Position numbers and translations under genes: made by a program. The notes under the pieces are model-generated. The model was not told the origin of the DNA. It saw only the letters and a program-made list of their open reading frames with translations, and made no database searches. From Methyloversatilis sp. XJ19-49 (GTDB lineage: Bacteria > Pseudomonadota > Gammaproteobacteria > Burkholderiales > Rhodocyclaceae), in the NCBI RefSeq assembly GCF_024580145.1, contig NZ_JANINI010000007.1, forward strand, positions 95,361 through 159,360: a stretch of DNA of 64,000 bases, given 5' to 3'. Of the stretch, positions 29,329 to 39,617 are shown in pieces; within the stretch, counting starts at the first letter, position 1; every line of letters begins with the position of its first letter.

Positions 29329-30411
29329 TCAGCGGTTCGCCCAGGCCCGTGGAACATGAGCGTACGCGCGCCACGCAAACAGGAGGGCGAGCAGCAGGAA
29401 CATGCCACCGTGCAGCGACCACAGTGCGCCGGACAGCGACAGCTTGCCCTGTGCAACCCAAGCCTGTGTGATGCTCAGCAGGTTCGAATACATCAGATAG
29501 ATCAGCAGCGCGGTGAGCAGATTGGTGGCGCGGCCGGCGCGCGGATTGACGAACGAGAGCGGAATCGCCAGCAGCGCCAGATTGAGCGCAGCGATAGGCA
29601 GCCCGATGCGGAACGCCAGTTCGCCATTGTTCGGCGGCGTCGGATCGGCCAGCAGTTCCGCGACCGTACGCAGATAAGGTCGTGACTCAACGCCCTGCGC
29701 CTCGCGCGTTTCGATGCGCACTGCGTAGCGCTCGAATTCCATCACGCGATACTCCGGGCTGCCCGGCACGCCCTCGTAGCGACGCCCTTCGAGCATCACG
29801 ACGAAGCGGTCGCCGTTTTCCACCGTCTGCGTATAGCCGTCGCCGGCCACCATCACCCCCAGCTTTCCCTTGTCGGTCGTACTGACGAAGATGTTCTTCA
29901 CCGCACCGTCCTTGCCCTCGCCGCTTTCCACGAAGAACACGCGGTCTGCCTGGGACGACTCGCGGAAACTGCCGGGTGACATCTGGGCCACGTCATCGCG
30001 ATTGCTCATGCGGGTGCGGAATTCGGCACTCTTGTTCAGCGCCCAAGGCGCGAGATAGAGCGACAGCACCGCCACCAGCATGGTCAGCGGCACGGCAAAC
30101 ACCAGCACCGGGCGTATCCAGGCGGTCAGCGACACGCCGGTCGAAAACCACACGACCATTTCCGAATCGCGCCAGCTGCGCGACATCGACAGCAGAACGG
30201 CGATGAACAGCGTGAGCGACAAGATGACCGACATGTAGCGCAGCGCGCCGAAGCCGAGCAGCGCCATCACCGCTTCGGATGCCACCTTTCCGCCGGCCGC
30301 CTGTCCGAGCAGGCGGACGAGCTGCGTGGACAGCACGATGGCAAACAGGGCCACGAAGACCGTCAAGGCTGTGCTGGCGAATTCGCGCAGGGCGGCGCGC
30401 TGGAAGATCAA
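29329..30411 (-). CDS. lptF: LPS export ABC transporter permease LptF
   Basis: Partner permease of LptG, about 360 residues. The conserved start [M]IFQRAALREFASTALTVF requires the TTG at 30411, preceded by GGAG; the upstream ATG at 30450 adds an unlikely Arg-rich leader. Further marks are SRSWRDSEMVVWFSTGVSLT (coupling helix) and the C-terminal helices AFRIGLPIAALNLALLAIPL and TNLLTALLIYLMYSNLLS. It is divergent from pepA. Confidence 0.93.
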   Translation of the reverse strand: MIFQRAALREFASTALTVFVALFAIVLSTQLVRLLGQAAGGKVASEAVMALLGFGALRYMSVILSLTLFIAVLLSMSRSWRDSEMVVWFSTGVSLTAWIRPVLVFAVPLTMLVAVLSLYLAPWALNKSAEFRTRMSNRDDVAQMSPGSFRESSQADRVFFVESGEGKDGAVKNIFVSTTDKGKLGVMVAGDGYTQTVENGDRFVVMLEGRRYEGVPGSPEYRVMEFERYAVRIETREAQGVESRPYLRTVAELLADPTPPNNGELAFRIGLPIAALNLALLAIPLSFVNPRAGRATNLLTALLIYLMYSNLLSITQAWVAQGKLSLSGALWSLHGGMFLLLALLFAWRAYAHVPRAWANR

Positions 30412-30466
30412 GCCTGGGGCTCCGTGCGGAACAACTCGGCGCCGGGGCACCGAGCAGCGTTCTTTT

Positions 30467-30496
30467 TTGACTCGTGTGCGGCTTCACGCCGATAAT
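30467..30496 (+). promoter_or_regulatory. Sigma-70 promoter of pepA
   Basis: A -35 TTGACT (30467-30472) and a -10 GATAAT (30491-30496) stand 18 bp apart, and the pepA GTG lies 42 bp further on. A T-run precedes the -35. Confidence 0.6.
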
Positions 30497-30538
30497 CAGG
30501 CGGTTTGAAGCGGCGCGAATTGACTTGAGGAGAAGCGG

Positions 30539-32032
30539 GTGGAATTTAGCATAAAGAGCGGCAGCCCCGAGAAACTGCGCACGGGCGCACTGATCGTCGG
30601 CGTCTACGAATCCCGCAAGCTCACTGCCGCTGCCGCTGCGCTGGACGCGGCGAGCAAGGGCCGAATCGGCGAAATCACCGGCAGCGGCGACATGGAAGGC
30701 AAGGCGGGCAGCACGCTGCTGCTGCACAAGTTGCCCGGCGTTGCCGCCGAGCGTGTGCTGCTGGTCGGTCTGGGCAAGGAGAAGGAATTCGGCGCCCGCG
30801 AATACCGCGACGCAGTGGCGGCAGCCGTGCGCGCACTGCGCGACACCGGTGCAGCCGACGCGGTGTGCGCGTTGGCCGACGAGGCGCCGCGCAAGTCCGG
30901 CGGCACACGCGCGCTGCGGCAGGCGGCGAGCACCGTGCTCGACGTGCTGTACCGCTACGACACGCACGCGCGCCACAAGAAGGATGAATCGCGCGCGCTG
31001 GCAAAGATGGCCTTCACGCTACCGAAGAAGTGCAGCGCCAGCGCAGCCGACGAGGCGCTGGTGCAGGGTGCCGCCATCGGCCACGCCCTCGCCTTCACGA
31101 AAACCCTGGGCAATCTGCCGCCCAATGTCTGCACACCGACCTATCTGGCCGAGCAGGCGCTGGAACTGGGTCGCAAGAGCGGCATCGCCGTGACCGTGCT
31201 GGAACGCGCCGACATGCAGAAGCTGGGCATGGGTTCGCTGCTGTCGGTGTCGGCAGGCACCCGCCAACCGCCGAAGTTCATTGCCATGGAGTATCGCGCC
31301 GGCAAGAAGGCCGATGCACCGGTGGTGCTGGTCGGCAAGGGCGTCACGTTTGACTCCGGCGGCATTTCGCTGAAGCCGGGCGAAGGCATGGACGAAATGA
31401 AGTACGACATGTGCGGCGCCGCCAGCGTGCTCGGCACGCTGCAGGCCATCGCGGCGATGAAACTGCCGATCAATGTGGTCGGCCTGATTCCGACGGTGGA
31501 AAACATGCCGGGCGGCGCGGCAACCCGTCCGGGCGACGTGGTCAAGTCGATGTCCGGCCAGACCATCGAAATCCTGAACACCGACGCCGAAGGCCGGCTC
31601 ATCCTGTGCGATGCGCTGACCTACGCGGAACGCTTCGAGCCGGCCTGCGTGGTCGACATCGCCACGCTGACCGGCGCCTGCATCATCGCGCTCGGCCACG
31701 TCACCAGCGGCCTGATGGCGAACGACGACGCGCTGGCCGACGAATTGCTGGCCGCCGGCCAGAGCGCGCTCGACCGCGCCTGGCGGCTGCCGATCTGGGA
31801 CGACTACCAGGAGCAGTTGAAGAGCAACTTCGCCGACATGGGCAATATCGGCGGTCGACCGGCCGGCTCCATCACCGCCGCCTGCTTCCTTTCCCGCTTC
31901 ACGAAAAAGTACAAGTGGGCGCATCTGGACATCGCCGGCACGGCCTGGAAGAGCGGCAAGGACAAGGGCGCGACCGGCCGGCCGGTACCGCTTTTGGTGA
32001 ATTTCCTGCTCGAACGCGCCGGCAAGCTCTGA
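30539..32032 (+). CDS. pepA: Leucyl aminopeptidase (M17)
   Basis: Cytosolic dizinc aminopeptidase of 497 residues that removes N-terminal residues from peptides. The catalytic core shows GKGVTFDSGGISLKPGEGMD (metal-binding Lys/Asp), MKYDMCGAASVLG, and the signature NTDAEGRLIL. The N-terminal macro-like domain is residues 1-165. GTG 30539 follows GAGGAGAAGCG. In Gammaproteobacteria PepA also binds DNA, which is not deducible here. It is the first gene of pepA-holC-(VT-repeat)-valS. Confidence 0.97.
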   Translation: MEFSIKSGSPEKLRTGALIVGVYESRKLTAAAAALDAASKGRIGEITGSGDMEGKAGSTLLLHKLPGVAAERVLLVGLGKEKEFGAREYRDAVAAAVRALRDTGAADAVCALADEAPRKSGGTRALRQAASTVLDVLYRYDTHARHKKDESRALAKMAFTLPKKCSASAADEALVQGAAIGHALAFTKTLGNLPPNVCTPTYLAEQALELGRKSGIAVTVLERADMQKLGMGSLLSVSAGTRQPPKFIAMEYRAGKKADAPVVLVGKGVTFDSGGISLKPGEGMDEMKYDMCGAASVLGTLQAIAAMKLPINVVGLIPTVENMPGGAATRPGDVVKSMSGQTIEILNTDAEGRLILCDALTYAERFEPACVVDIATLTGACIIALGHVTSGLMANDDALADELLAAGQSALDRAWRLPIWDDYQEQLKSNFADMGNIGGRPAGSITAACFLSRFTKKYKWAHLDIAGTAWKSGKDKGATGRPVPLLVNFLLERAGKL

Positions 32033-32036
32033 GTCC

Positions 32037-32465
32037 ATGCCCCGGGTCGACTTCCACCACGACGCGCCCGACAAGCTGCGCCACGCCTGCGAACTGGTCG
32101 CTGGCTGGTACGCCGCCGGGCGCCGGGTGTGGATCCATTGCGCCGACGACCTGCTCGCGGCGCGCATCGACCAGATGTTGTGGACGTTCGAGCACCTCGC
32201 CTTCGTGCCGCATGTGCGCGACGGCCACCCGCTGGCCGACACCAGCCCGGTACGCATCGGTCGCGATCCTGCGCTGGCGCCGGCCGACGCGGTGCTGCTG
32301 AACCTGTCGGTCCGGGTACCTGAAGGCTTCGAGCAGCGCGAGCACATCGTCGAAATCGTCGGCCGCGACGCCGAGGACCGCGAAGCCGCCCGTGCGCGCT
32401 TCGTGCTCTACCGGCAGCACGGCTGCGACCTGCACACCCGACACGCCACGGCGGAGCCCGCATGA
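32037..32465 (+). CDS. holC: DNA polymerase III subunit chi
   Basis: Clamp-loader accessory subunit of 142 residues that links the replisome to SSB. Typical pieces are FHHDAPDKLRHACELVAGWY, WIHCADDLLAARIDQMLWTF, and FVPH with HPLADTSPVRIG. It starts four bases after the pepA stop and its own stop overlaps the next ATG. The pepA-holC-valS order is conserved in many proteobacteria. Confidence 0.94.
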   Translation: MPRVDFHHDAPDKLRHACELVAGWYAAGRRVWIHCADDLLAARIDQMLWTFEHLAFVPHVRDGHPLADTSPVRIGRDPALAPADAVLLNLSVRVPEGFEQREHIVEIVGRDAEDREAARARFVLYRQHGCDLHTRHATAEPA

Positions 32466-33220
32466 GTGATGACCTGCTTGGACGGGCGGACAGCCTGATG
32501 CGGCGCAGCCGCAGCTTTGTCGCCGGCCACGCCGCGCCGGCCCCGGTAGATGACGGCATTCCGCTGCTGACGGAAGCCATCGATCTCGATGCGCTGATCG
32601 CCGTCCCGGAACCGGAAGACCGTACGGCGGAGATTACCGCGCAGGTCACGGCGGAGGTCACCGAACGTGTGACTGCTGCAGTGACGGAGCGCGTGACCGC
32701 CGACGTGACGGCACGCGTCACCGCCGAGGTCACGGCTGCGGTGACGGCAGACGTGACGCGGCAGGTCACGCAGCAGGTGACGACGGAAGTCACCGAACAG
32801 GTCACGCGCGAGGTCACCGAGCGCGTCACGCAGGAAGTCGCCGCGCAGACACGGCTGGATCTCCTGGACGAGGCCCGCCATGCGGTACGGGCGGAAATCA
32901 GCAAGGAACTCCGGGACGCGCTGCAGCAGAATACGTCGCATGCCCTGACGCAGCAGTTCGGTGATCTGGCGCCGCTGATCCAGAGCCTGATCGACGACTG
33001 GAGCCGCACCACCTTGCCGGCGCTGGTCGGGCTTGAACTGCGCGCCGCGCTCGAAGCCGCTATGGGCGCCGCCGTCGACAACGCCACAGCGCGCATCCGC
33101 GAGCAGGCGGTGCTCGACCTGCGCGACACCATCGCCGGTGAAATCGAGGCGCGCAGCGTGGCAGTGGTCACCGCCGCGCTGTCCCGCGACCCGTCGGAAG
33201 CACCGGACCAGCCTCTATAA
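32462..33220 (+). CDS. Hypothetical protein with x-V-T-x tetrapeptide repeats
   Basis: A 252-residue soluble protein. Residues 57-128 consist of about 18 consecutive tetrads of the form x-V-T-x ([16 protein letters not shown] and so on). Charged helical sequence follows ([20 protein letters not shown]), then a C-terminal region with [20 protein letters not shown]. No signal peptide or membrane helix is seen. The gene is tightly coupled (ATGA overlap with holC; valS 29 bp downstream). In some Burkholderiales this slot holds a DUF2486 gene, and a distant relation is possible but not shown. Function unknown; the repeat suggests an elongated coiled structure. Confidence 0.8.
   Translation: MSDDLLGRADSLMRRSRSFVAGHAAPAPVDDGIPLLTEAIDLDALIAVPEPEDRTAEITAQVTAEVTERVTAAVTERVTADVTARVTAEVTAAVTADVTRQVTQQVTTEVTEQVTREVTERVTQEVAAQTRLDLLDEARHAVRAEISKELRDALQQNTSHALTQQFGDLAPLIQSLIDDWSRTTLPALVGLELRAALEAAMGAAVDNATARIREQAVLDLRDTIAGEIEARSVAVVTAALSRDPSEAPDQPL
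32630..32845 (+). repeat. In-frame 12-bp tandem repeat coding for x-V-T-x
   Basis: About 18 imperfect copies of a 12-base unit centred on GTCACG or GTGACG, all in frame. The valine and threonine codons are nearly invariant while the outer codons vary. Synonymous variation between units suggests an old array kept by selection rather than a fresh expansion. Confidence 0.8.
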
Positions 33221-33249
33221 TCGACGGTTTGCTTTTACGCGAACCCGTC

Positions 33250-36192
33250 ATGACGCTGGCCAAGAGCTTCGAGCCGGCCGACATCGAACGCCGCTGGTAC
33301 CCCGAGTGGGAATCGCGCGGCTATTTCGCTGCCGGTCTGGACACAGACACCCCGAACAAGCCCAATTTCTGCATCCTGCTGCCGCCGCCCAACGTCACCG
33401 GCACGCTGCACATGGGTCACGGCTTCAACCAGACCCTGATGGACGCGCTCACGCGCTACCACCGCATGCGCGGCGACAACACGCTGTGGCAGCCGGGCAC
33501 CGACCACGCGGGCATCGCCACGCAGATCGTCGTCGAGCGCCAGCTCGACGCTCAGGGCATCTCCCGCCACGACCTCGGCCGCGAGGCCTTCGTGAAGAAG
33601 GTGTGGGAGTGGAAGGAATTTTCCGGCTCGACCATCACGCGCCAGATGCGCCGGCTGGGCACCTCGCCCGACTGGACGCGCGAACGCTTCACGATGGACG
33701 AAGGCCTGTCGAAGATCGTCACCGAAACCTTCGTCCGCCTGCATGAAGAAGGCCTGATCTACCGCGGCAAACGCCTCGTAAACTGGGACCCGGTACTGGG
33801 CACGGCCGTCTCCGACCTCGAAGTGGTGCAGGAAGAGGAAGCTGGTTCGCTGTGGCACATCCGCTATCCGCTGGCTGACGGTTCGGGCCATCTGACCGTC
33901 GCCACGACCCGTCCGGAAACCATGCTGGGCGACGTCGCCGTCATGGTGCATCCGGAGGACGAGCGCTACGCCGCGCTTATCGGCAAGACCGTGAAGCTGC
34001 CGCTGACCGATCGGGAAATCCCGGTCATCGCCGACGACTATGTCGATCGCGAATTCGGTACAGGCGTGGTCAAGGTGACGCCGGCGCACGACTTCAACGA
34101 CTACGCGGTCGGCCAGCGACACGGATTGCCGATGATCAGCATCCTGACGCTGGACGCGAAGATCAACGAGCATGCGCCCGCGAAGTACCAGGGCATGGAT
34201 CGATTTGCCGCGCGCAAGGCCATCGTCGCCGATCTCGAAGCGGCCGGCCTGCTGGACAAGACCGACAAGCACACGCTGAAGGTGCCGCGCGGCGACCGTA
34301 CCAACGCGGTGATCGAGCCCATGCTGACCGACCAGTGGTTCGTCGCGATGAGCAAGCCGGGTGCCGACGGCAGAAGCATCACGCAGAAGGCGCTCGACGT
34401 GGTGGCCAACGGCGAAATCCGCTTCCATCCGGAAAACTGGGTGAACACCTACAACCAGTGGCTGAACAACATCCAGGACTGGTGCATCTCCCGCCAGCTG
34501 TGGTGGGGCCACCAGATTCCGGCCTGGTACGACGAGCAGGGCAATGTGTTTGTCGCGCACTCCGAAGCCGAGGCTTACCAGAAGTATTTCGAACACCTCG
34601 CGCAATCCAACCCCGACCTGAAGCGCCTCGCCGTCGCCACCGCGATGGCGCGCGAAATGTCCGGCGATACATTGCCCGAGGTCGGCCGCAACTACGCCAT
34701 CAAGGAAAACCTGCCGCTTCTGAAGCGCGACGAGGACGTGCTGGACACCTGGTATTCGTCGGCGCTGTGGCCCTTCTCGACGCTGGACTGGACACCGGAC
34801 TGGGAGCCTGGCAATCCGGACAAGAGCAATCCGGCGCTCGACCTCTACCTGCCGTCGTCGGTACTTGTGACCGGCTTCGACATCATCTTCTTCTGGGTGG
34901 CGCGCATGGTCATGATGACCACGCACATCACCGGGAAGATTCCGTTCCGCGATGTCTATGTGCACGGCCTGATCCGCGACGCGGAAGGCCAGAAGATGTC
35001 GAAGTCCAAGGGCAATGTGCTGGACCCGATCGACCTGATCGACGGCATCGCGCTTGACGACCTGGTAAAGAAGCGCACCACCGGCCTGATGAATCCGAAG
35101 CAGGCGGAACAGATCGAGAAGCGCACGCGCAAGGAGTTTCCGGACGGCATCCCCGCCTTCGGCACCGACGCGCTGCGCTTCACCTTCGCCTCGCTCGCCA
35201 GCCCCGGCCGCGACATCAAGTTCGACATGCAGCGCTGCGAGGGCTACCGCAACTTCTGCAACAAGCTGTGGAACGCCACCCGCTTCGTGCTGATGAACTG
35301 CGAAGGGCAGGACTGCGGGATGGCGCCGTGCAACGAAGACTGCGGCCCGGACGGCGCATTGCATTTCCAGGCGCCCGACCTGTGGATCGTCAGCGAATTG
35401 CAGCGCGTCGAAGCCGAAGTCGAGAAGCAGTTCGGCGACTACCGCTTCGACCTGGTGGCGCAGGCCATCTACCGTTTCGTGTGGGACGAGTACTGCGACT
35501 GGTATCTCGAACTGGCCAAGGTGCAGGTCCAGAACGGCACACCGGCGCAGCAGCGCGCCACGCGCCGCACCCTGCTGCGCGTGCTCGAAACCGTGCTGCG
35601 CCTGGCCCATCCGCTGATTCCGTTCATCACGGAAGAGCTGTGGCAGACGGTCGCACCGCTGGCGGCACGCAAGGAGGGCGATTCGATCCAGATCGTGCGC
35701 TATCCGCAGGCGGTGCCCAGCCGCATCGACGCGACGGCCGATGCCTGGGTGATCGAACTGAAGTCCATGGTCGACGCCTGCCGCAGCCTGCGTGGCGAAA
35801 TGGGCGTATCGCCGGCGTTGAAGGTACCGCTGCTGGCCGCTGGCAATGTCGAGGCGATCACGGGCTACGCGCCCTACCTCGCGGCGCTCGCCAGGCTGAG
35901 CGAAGTACAGGCTGTCGGCGACGCGTTGCCGGCTTCGCCGGCACCGGTGCAGGTGGTTGGGGATTTCCGTCTGCTGCTGAAGATCGAGATCGACGTGGCC
36001 GCCGAGCGCGAGCGCATCGGCAAGGAAATCTCTCGGGTCAGCGGCGAGATCGCCAAGTGCGAAGCCAAGCTGGGCAACGAAAGCTTCGTCGACCGCGCGC
36101 CGGCCAATGTGGTCGAACAGGAGCGCAAGCGCATGACCGACTTTGGCGATCTGCTGGGCAAGCTGAAGGAGCAGCTCGGCCGGCTGGGCTGA
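33250..36192 (+). CDS. valS: Valine--tRNA ligase
   Basis: Class I aminoacyl-tRNA synthetase of 980 residues charging tRNA-Val, with an editing domain. The HIGH motif is HMGH at residues 54-57 ([15 protein letters not shown]) and the KMSKS motif is in [14 protein letters not shown]. The editing domain carries [20 protein letters not shown], and the anticodon region [12 protein letters not shown]. The C-terminal coiled-coil arm ([20 protein letters not shown]) is present. ATG 33250 fits the family; the earlier in-frame start at 33229 is less likely. Confidence 0.97.
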   Translation: MTLAKSFEPADIERRWYPEWESRGYFAAGLDTDTPNKPNFCILLPPPNVTGTLHMGHGFNQTLMDALTRYHRMRGDNTLWQPGTDHAGIATQIVVERQLDAQGISRHDLGREAFVKKVWEWKEFSGSTITRQMRRLGTSPDWTRERFTMDEGLSKIVTETFVRLHEEGLIYRGKRLVNWDPVLGTAVSDLEVVQEEEAGSLWHIRYPLADGSGHLTVATTRPETMLGDVAVMVHPEDERYAALIGKTVKLPLTDREIPVIADDYVDREFGTGVVKVTPAHDFNDYAVGQRHGLPMISILTLDAKINEHAPAKYQGMDRFAARKAIVADLEAAGLLDKTDKHTLKVPRGDRTNAVIEPMLTDQWFVAMSKPGADGRSITQKALDVVANGEIRFHPENWVNTYNQWLNNIQDWCISRQLWWGHQIPAWYDEQGNVFVAHSEAEAYQKYFEHLAQSNPDLKRLAVATAMAREMSGDTLPEVGRNYAIKENLPLLKRDEDVLDTWYSSALWPFSTLDWTPDWEPGNPDKSNPALDLYLPSSVLVTGFDIIFFWVARMVMMTTHITGKIPFRDVYVHGLIRDAEGQKMSKSKGNVLDPIDLIDGIALDDLVKKRTTGLMNPKQAEQIEKRTRKEFPDGIPAFGTDALRFTFASLASPGRDIKFDMQRCEGYRNFCNKLWNATRFVLMNCEGQDCGMAPCNEDCGPDGALHFQAPDLWIVSELQRVEAEVEKQFGDYRFDLVAQAIYRFVWDEYCDWYLELAKVQVQNGTPAQQRATRRTLLRVLETVLRLAHPLIPFITEELWQTVAPLAARKEGDSIQIVRYPQAVPSRIDATADAWVIELKSMVDACRSLRGEMGVSPALKVPLLAAGNVEAITGYAPYLAALARLSEVQAVGDALPASPAPVQVVGDFRLLLKIEIDVAAERERIGKEISRVSGEIAKCEAKLGNESFVDRAPANVVEQERKRMTDFGDLLGKLKEQLGRLG

Positions 36193-36610
36193 CGCGCAGA
36201 TTCAAGTGTCCAGCGATCAGGGACCACTCACACAGTGGTCGGCACCGGACAGCCCCTCCCCACACAGGCCCTGTATGGCCAGCCAGCTCCTCAGGCGGCC
36301 ATCCGCGGGGGTTTTTGTGGGAGCGGTGGCCCGTGAAAGCGGCTCTGTTGGGAGCAGCCCTGTGGGAGCGGCGGCCTCGCCGCGATACGCACTCTGCACA
36401 ATGATGGTCACGGCACGATCGCGGCGAGGGCGGAGCGGGGGTTTCGGCGAGCACTGCTCGCCGCCCGCAGAGCCGGCCGGCCATGCAGGGCCGGCAGTGG
36501 ATCGCCGCTCCCACAGGGCTGCTTTCACAGAAAATGGACGGCTGCTGCACCCGCGATTGGCAGATCGTCGCGGTCCGGTTTGGGGCGACCGCCCCTGTCG
36601 GCGAGGTGTC
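36193..36610. repeat. REP-like palindromic repeat cluster between valS and tusA
   Basis: A 418-bp gap between convergent genes with no supported ORF. It holds several copies of a GTGGGAGCGG-type unit in both orientations: near 36317, at 36362-36386 followed by CTCGCCGCGAT, an inverted ATCGCGGCGAG at 36418-36428, and an inverted copy at 36503-36523. AGCAGCCCTGTGGGAGCGGC plus G at 36353-36373 is a perfect 21-bp inverse of 36503-36523. A further hairpin CGGCGAGCA/TGCTCGCCG lies at 36445-36463. Placement after convergent stops and the motif resemble bacterial REP/BIME elements. Confidence 0.75.
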
Positions 36611-36838
36611 TTACTTGCGGCGCAGCAGGAAGGCGAATTCCTTGTTCGCGTCGCTGCTTTCGAGCAGCGTGTTGCCGGTCTGGCGTGCAAAGGCTTCGAA
36701 GTCGCGCACCGCACCGGGGTCGGTCGCGACCACGCGCAATACCTGGCCGCTGCTCATTTCTGACAGCGCCTTCTTCGTGCGCAGGATGGGCAGCGGACAG
36801 TTCAGGCCGCGCGCATCGAGTTCCTTGTCGAATTCCAT
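36611..36838 (-). CDS. tusA: TusA-family sulfurtransferase
   Basis: A 75-residue sulfur-carrier protein. The family motif GLNCPLPILRTKKAL contains the persulfide cysteine C14 in CPxP. The ending SSDANKEFAFLLRRK is typical of the TusA/SirA fold. It may pass sulfur to tRNA thiolation or other cofactors. It is transcribed in the same direction as the M48 protease gene upstream, separated by about 70 bp. Confidence 0.9.
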   Translation of the reverse strand: MEFDKELDARGLNCPLPILRTKKALSEMSSGQVLRVVATDPGAVRDFEAFARQTGNTLLESSDANKEFAFLLRRK

Positions 36839-36907
36839 GTCTGCTCCGGTCGCTTGGGTCGCGATGAAAGGGAGCGCGAGTTTACACCTGTCGGCCCGGG
36901 CCGGTGT

Positions 36908-38359
36908 TCACAGCCCGTCGCGCTTGAGTTCGGCCAGCTTCTCGCGCAGTTCACGCAACCGCGCGTCGACCACCGACTGTTGGTAAAAGTCGCCATCGGC
37001 AGCGCGTTGAGCGATCTCCAGCTGTTCGATCGCCGCCTGATACTGGCCATTGAGCGCGTAGGCTTCCGCCTGCGAGCGGTGCTGCGCCAGTCGCTGGTCG
37101 AGCAGCGCATGGCTGCGTGCCTGGTAGCGATACAGGCGCGGGTCCTGCGTATAAGCCAACACCTCGTCATTGATCAGTGCGAGTGCCTCGGCGGGTCGCC
37201 GGTCGGCGAGCAGCGCCTCGATCAGACCGTAGGTGAGCGCGCGCGAACGCGAACGCTTCAAACCGTCGCGAAAGCGCTCGATGGCGCCTTTGGCATCACC
37301 GGATTCGAGAAGGATCAGGCCGGCAAGATTGTCGAGCATCGGTGATTCGAAGCGCTCGGCACGCAGCCCGTCCACCTCTAGCTGCGCGCGGGCAAAATCG
37401 CGCTGGCGCAATGCGGCATGTGCCAGACCGAAACGCGCGGCGAGCCGGATGCTGCCTTGCACGTCGCGCAAGCGATTGTCGAATTCGGCCAGCGCCTCCC
37501 TTGCATCGCCTTCATAGGCGCGCAGCTTGGCGCGCACCAGAAGAAAATCGAGGCTGTCCGGCACCTGTCTGTAGGCGGTTTCCTCGATACGGGCGCTGGC
37601 GTCGGTGATGCGTTCGACCGTCAGCGGGTGGGTGCGCAGATAGGCCGGCGAATTGCTCTCGTAGAAGCGCGCCGAACGCTGCATGCGCTCGAAGAAGGCC
37701 GCCATGGCCCGGGTATCGAAGCCCGCGCTGTCGAGCATCTGCAGGCCGATGCGATCGGCTTCACGCTCGAAATCGCGCGTGTAGGCAAGTTGCGACGCGA
37801 CCGTCGCCGCCTGGCCGGCGATCATGGCGCCCTGCGCAACCTGCGAATTGCCGCGCGCTGCCAGCACGGCGATGACGAGCGACGCCAGCGCGATGATGGT
37901 CGACTGACCGCGATTGGAAAACTGGCGCGCGATATGGCGTTGCGTCACGTGCGAAATTTCGTGCGCGATCACCGACGCCAGTTCGGATTCACTCTGCGCG
38001 GTGACGATGAGGCCGCTATGCACGCCGATGAAACCGCCCGGCCACGCGAAGGCGTTCAGGCTCGGATCGCGCAGCGCGAACAGTTCGAAGTCCTGCGTCG
38101 ACCCGGGCAGTTTCTCGGTGAGCCGGTCGGCGAGATGATTGAGGTAACCGTTGATTTCCGGGTCATCGACGTACGCACGCTCGCGCACCCGCATGTCGCG
38201 CCACAACGCAAGGCCGATGCGATTCTCCAGCGCGGGTGACAGGTCAGCCTGAGCCGAGTCGCCCAGATCGGGCAGCGGTTGCGCGGGTACGGACAAGGGC
38301 AGCAGAAGGACGGCAACGACAGCGGTGCGCAGGCTGCGGCGGGTGAAGAAGTGACTCAT
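36908..38359 (-). CDS. Periplasmic M48 metalloprotease with TPR domain (BepA-like)
   Basis: Exported zinc protease/chaperone of 483 residues, related to BepA (YfgC), which acts on outer-membrane protein assembly. A signal peptide (RRSLRTAVVAVLLLPLSVPA) is followed by the M48 domain with the zinc motif H133-E134-x-x-H137 in VIAHEISHVTQRH. The third ligand glutamate is in DFEREADRIGLQML. The second half (about 290-480) is made of TPR-like helices, for example FGLAHAALRQRDFARAQLEV. The next gene upstream is divergent. Confidence 0.9.
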   Translation of the reverse strand: MSHFFTRRSLRTAVVAVLLLPLSVPAQPLPDLGDSAQADLSPALENRIGLALWRDMRVRERAYVDDPEINGYLNHLADRLTEKLPGSTQDFELFALRDPSLNAFAWPGGFIGVHSGLIVTAQSESELASVIAHEISHVTQRHIARQFSNRGQSTIIALASLVIAVLAARGNSQVAQGAMIAGQAATVASQLAYTRDFEREADRIGLQMLDSAGFDTRAMAAFFERMQRSARFYESNSPAYLRTHPLTVERITDASARIEETAYRQVPDSLDFLLVRAKLRAYEGDAREALAEFDNRLRDVQGSIRLAARFGLAHAALRQRDFARAQLEVDGLRAERFESPMLDNLAGLILLESGDAKGAIERFRDGLKRSRSRALTYGLIEALLADRRPAEALALINDEVLAYTQDPRLYRYQARSHALLDQRLAQHRSQAEAYALNGQYQAAIEQLEIAQRAADGDFYQQSVVDARLRELREKLAELKRDGL

Positions 38360-38549
38360 GGCGATGCTATGATAACGAAGCGAAGTGAACGATCGTTCGG
38401 TTCCGGTATCCGGGCCTGTACCGTCGCTGCGCAGCCCGGACAGCCCGCTGCACGCCCGGCAGCCTACCGGGCGACTGCAGGGCGTCGCCTGCCATGTTCC
38501 ACAGGCATTGCCAGACAGCCATCTTCACCCATTCACGCCCACGCACCCG
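38360..38549. promoter_or_regulatory. Divergent intergenic region with 12-bp palindrome
   Basis: A 190-bp gap between the M48 protease gene and the response-regulator gene. It holds the perfect palindrome GAACGATCGTTC at 38387-38398, a plausible operator. No other signal is clear. Confidence 0.35.
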
Positions 38550-39020
38550 ATGTCATCGATTCCGGTTGGTTCGCACGCCCTGCTGCTGATTGAAGACGTG
38601 CCCGAGGATGTGAAGCTCATCACCACGGCACTGCGCACCATCGTGCCGGCCGACCAGATCAAGGTCGTACCGTCGGGCGAGGAAGCGCTCGACTACCTGT
38701 TCGGTCGCGGCAACTACGCCGGGCGCGATACGCGTTACCAGCCCGCGCTGATCATGCTGGACCTCACACTGCCGCGCATCAACGGCATGGAAGTGCTGCG
38801 CCTGGTGCGCGCCGATCCGCAGACGCATGTGTTGCCGGTGGTCGTCGTGTCCGCCTCCTCGCAGCAGCGAGACATCCGAACCGCGGCCCAGCTTGGCGCC
38901 AACAGCTTCGTCCGCAAGTCGCTCGACTTCGTGAGCTTTTCCGAAACGCTGACGCTGCTGGCCCGCTACTGGCTCGAATTGAACATCCAGCCGCCGCATC
39001 CGTCGGCGATGACGCGCTGA
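38550..39020 (+). CDS. Single-domain response regulator (CheY/Rcp1-like)
   Basis: A 156-residue stand-alone receiver. It has the acidic pair in [13 protein letters not shown], the phospho-acceptor aspartate in [32 protein letters not shown] with the switch Ser/Thr, and the lysine in FVRKSLDF. The [13 protein letters not shown] loop between helix 2 and strand 3 is typical of Rcp1-like regulators that pair with phytochromes or multisensor kinases. ATG 38550 gives the correct domain start. No kinase is adjacent. Confidence 0.9.
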   Translation: MSSIPVGSHALLLIEDVPEDVKLITTALRTIVPADQIKVVPSGEEALDYLFGRGNYAGRDTRYQPALIMLDLTLPRINGMEVLRLVRADPQTHVLPVVVVSASSQQRDIRTAAQLGANSFVRKSLDFVSFSETLTLLARYWLELNIQPPHPSAMTR

Positions 39021-39031
39021 GGGCGCATACG

Positions 39032-39523
39032 ATGAGTGCCGACAATCCCGCCCAGCTGACACATTTCGATGCCGAAGGCCAGGCCCACATGGTCGATGTC
39101 GGCGACAAGGCACACACCGCGCGCGTGGCGCGTGCCGCCGGGTCGATCACCATGCTGCCGGCCACCTTCGAACTGGTGCGCGATGGCACCGCGAAAAAGG
39201 GCGATGTACTGGGCGTGGCGCGCATCGCAGGCATCCAGGCTTCGAAGCGGACGTCCGACCTGATTCCGCTGTGCCATACGATCGCACTGACCAAGGTCAG
39301 CGTGGATTTCACGCTCGATGCAGCCGGCAGCGCGGTGCATTGCGAAGTCACCGCGCGCACCACCGGCCAGACCGGCGTCGAGATGGAAGCGCTGACTTCG
39401 GTCAGCGTAGCCTTGCTGACCATCTACGACATGTGCAAGGCGGTGGACCGCGGCATGCAGATCGGTGACATCCGTTTGCTCGAGAAGGCCGGCGGCAAAT
39501 CGGGGCACTGGCAGGCGGACTGA
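39032..39523 (+). CDS. moaC: Cyclic pyranopterin monophosphate synthase
   Basis: Molybdenum cofactor enzyme of 163 residues acting with MoaA on GTP-derived 3',8-cyclic GTP. Conserved stretches are [60 protein letters not shown], and [13 protein letters not shown] at the end. It begins 12 bp after the response-regulator gene. No other moa gene is in the window. Confidence 0.97.
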   Translation: MSADNPAQLTHFDAEGQAHMVDVGDKAHTARVARAAGSITMLPATFELVRDGTAKKGDVLGVARIAGIQASKRTSDLIPLCHTIALTKVSVDFTLDAAGSAVHCEVTARTTGQTGVEMEALTSVSVALLTIYDMCKAVDRGMQIGDIRLLEKAGGKSGHWQAD

Positions 39524-39617
39524 ATCGGGCCGCGCCGCCGCAAGGTGACGAAGCGGGGCAGTTTCGTTCTACCATCGGCGCCTTCCGGGCAGTGACGCCC
39601 GATGCGACAGGACAGTC

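Noticed and set aside
32630-32845. Possible CRISPR or non-coding tandem array
   Set aside because: The 12-bp period stays in frame, units are contiguous without spacers, and the frame is coupled to holC, so it is a coding repeat.
33235-35610. A 791-codon open frame on the strand opposite valS
   Set aside because: High-GC codon bias opens the antisense frame; the translation is rich in His/Arg/Val with no domain, and valS is certain.
36206-36763. Open frames across the valS-tusA gap
   Set aside because: They are built from the inverted repeats and have no conserved sequence or ribosome-binding site; the gap is better explained as a REP-like cluster.
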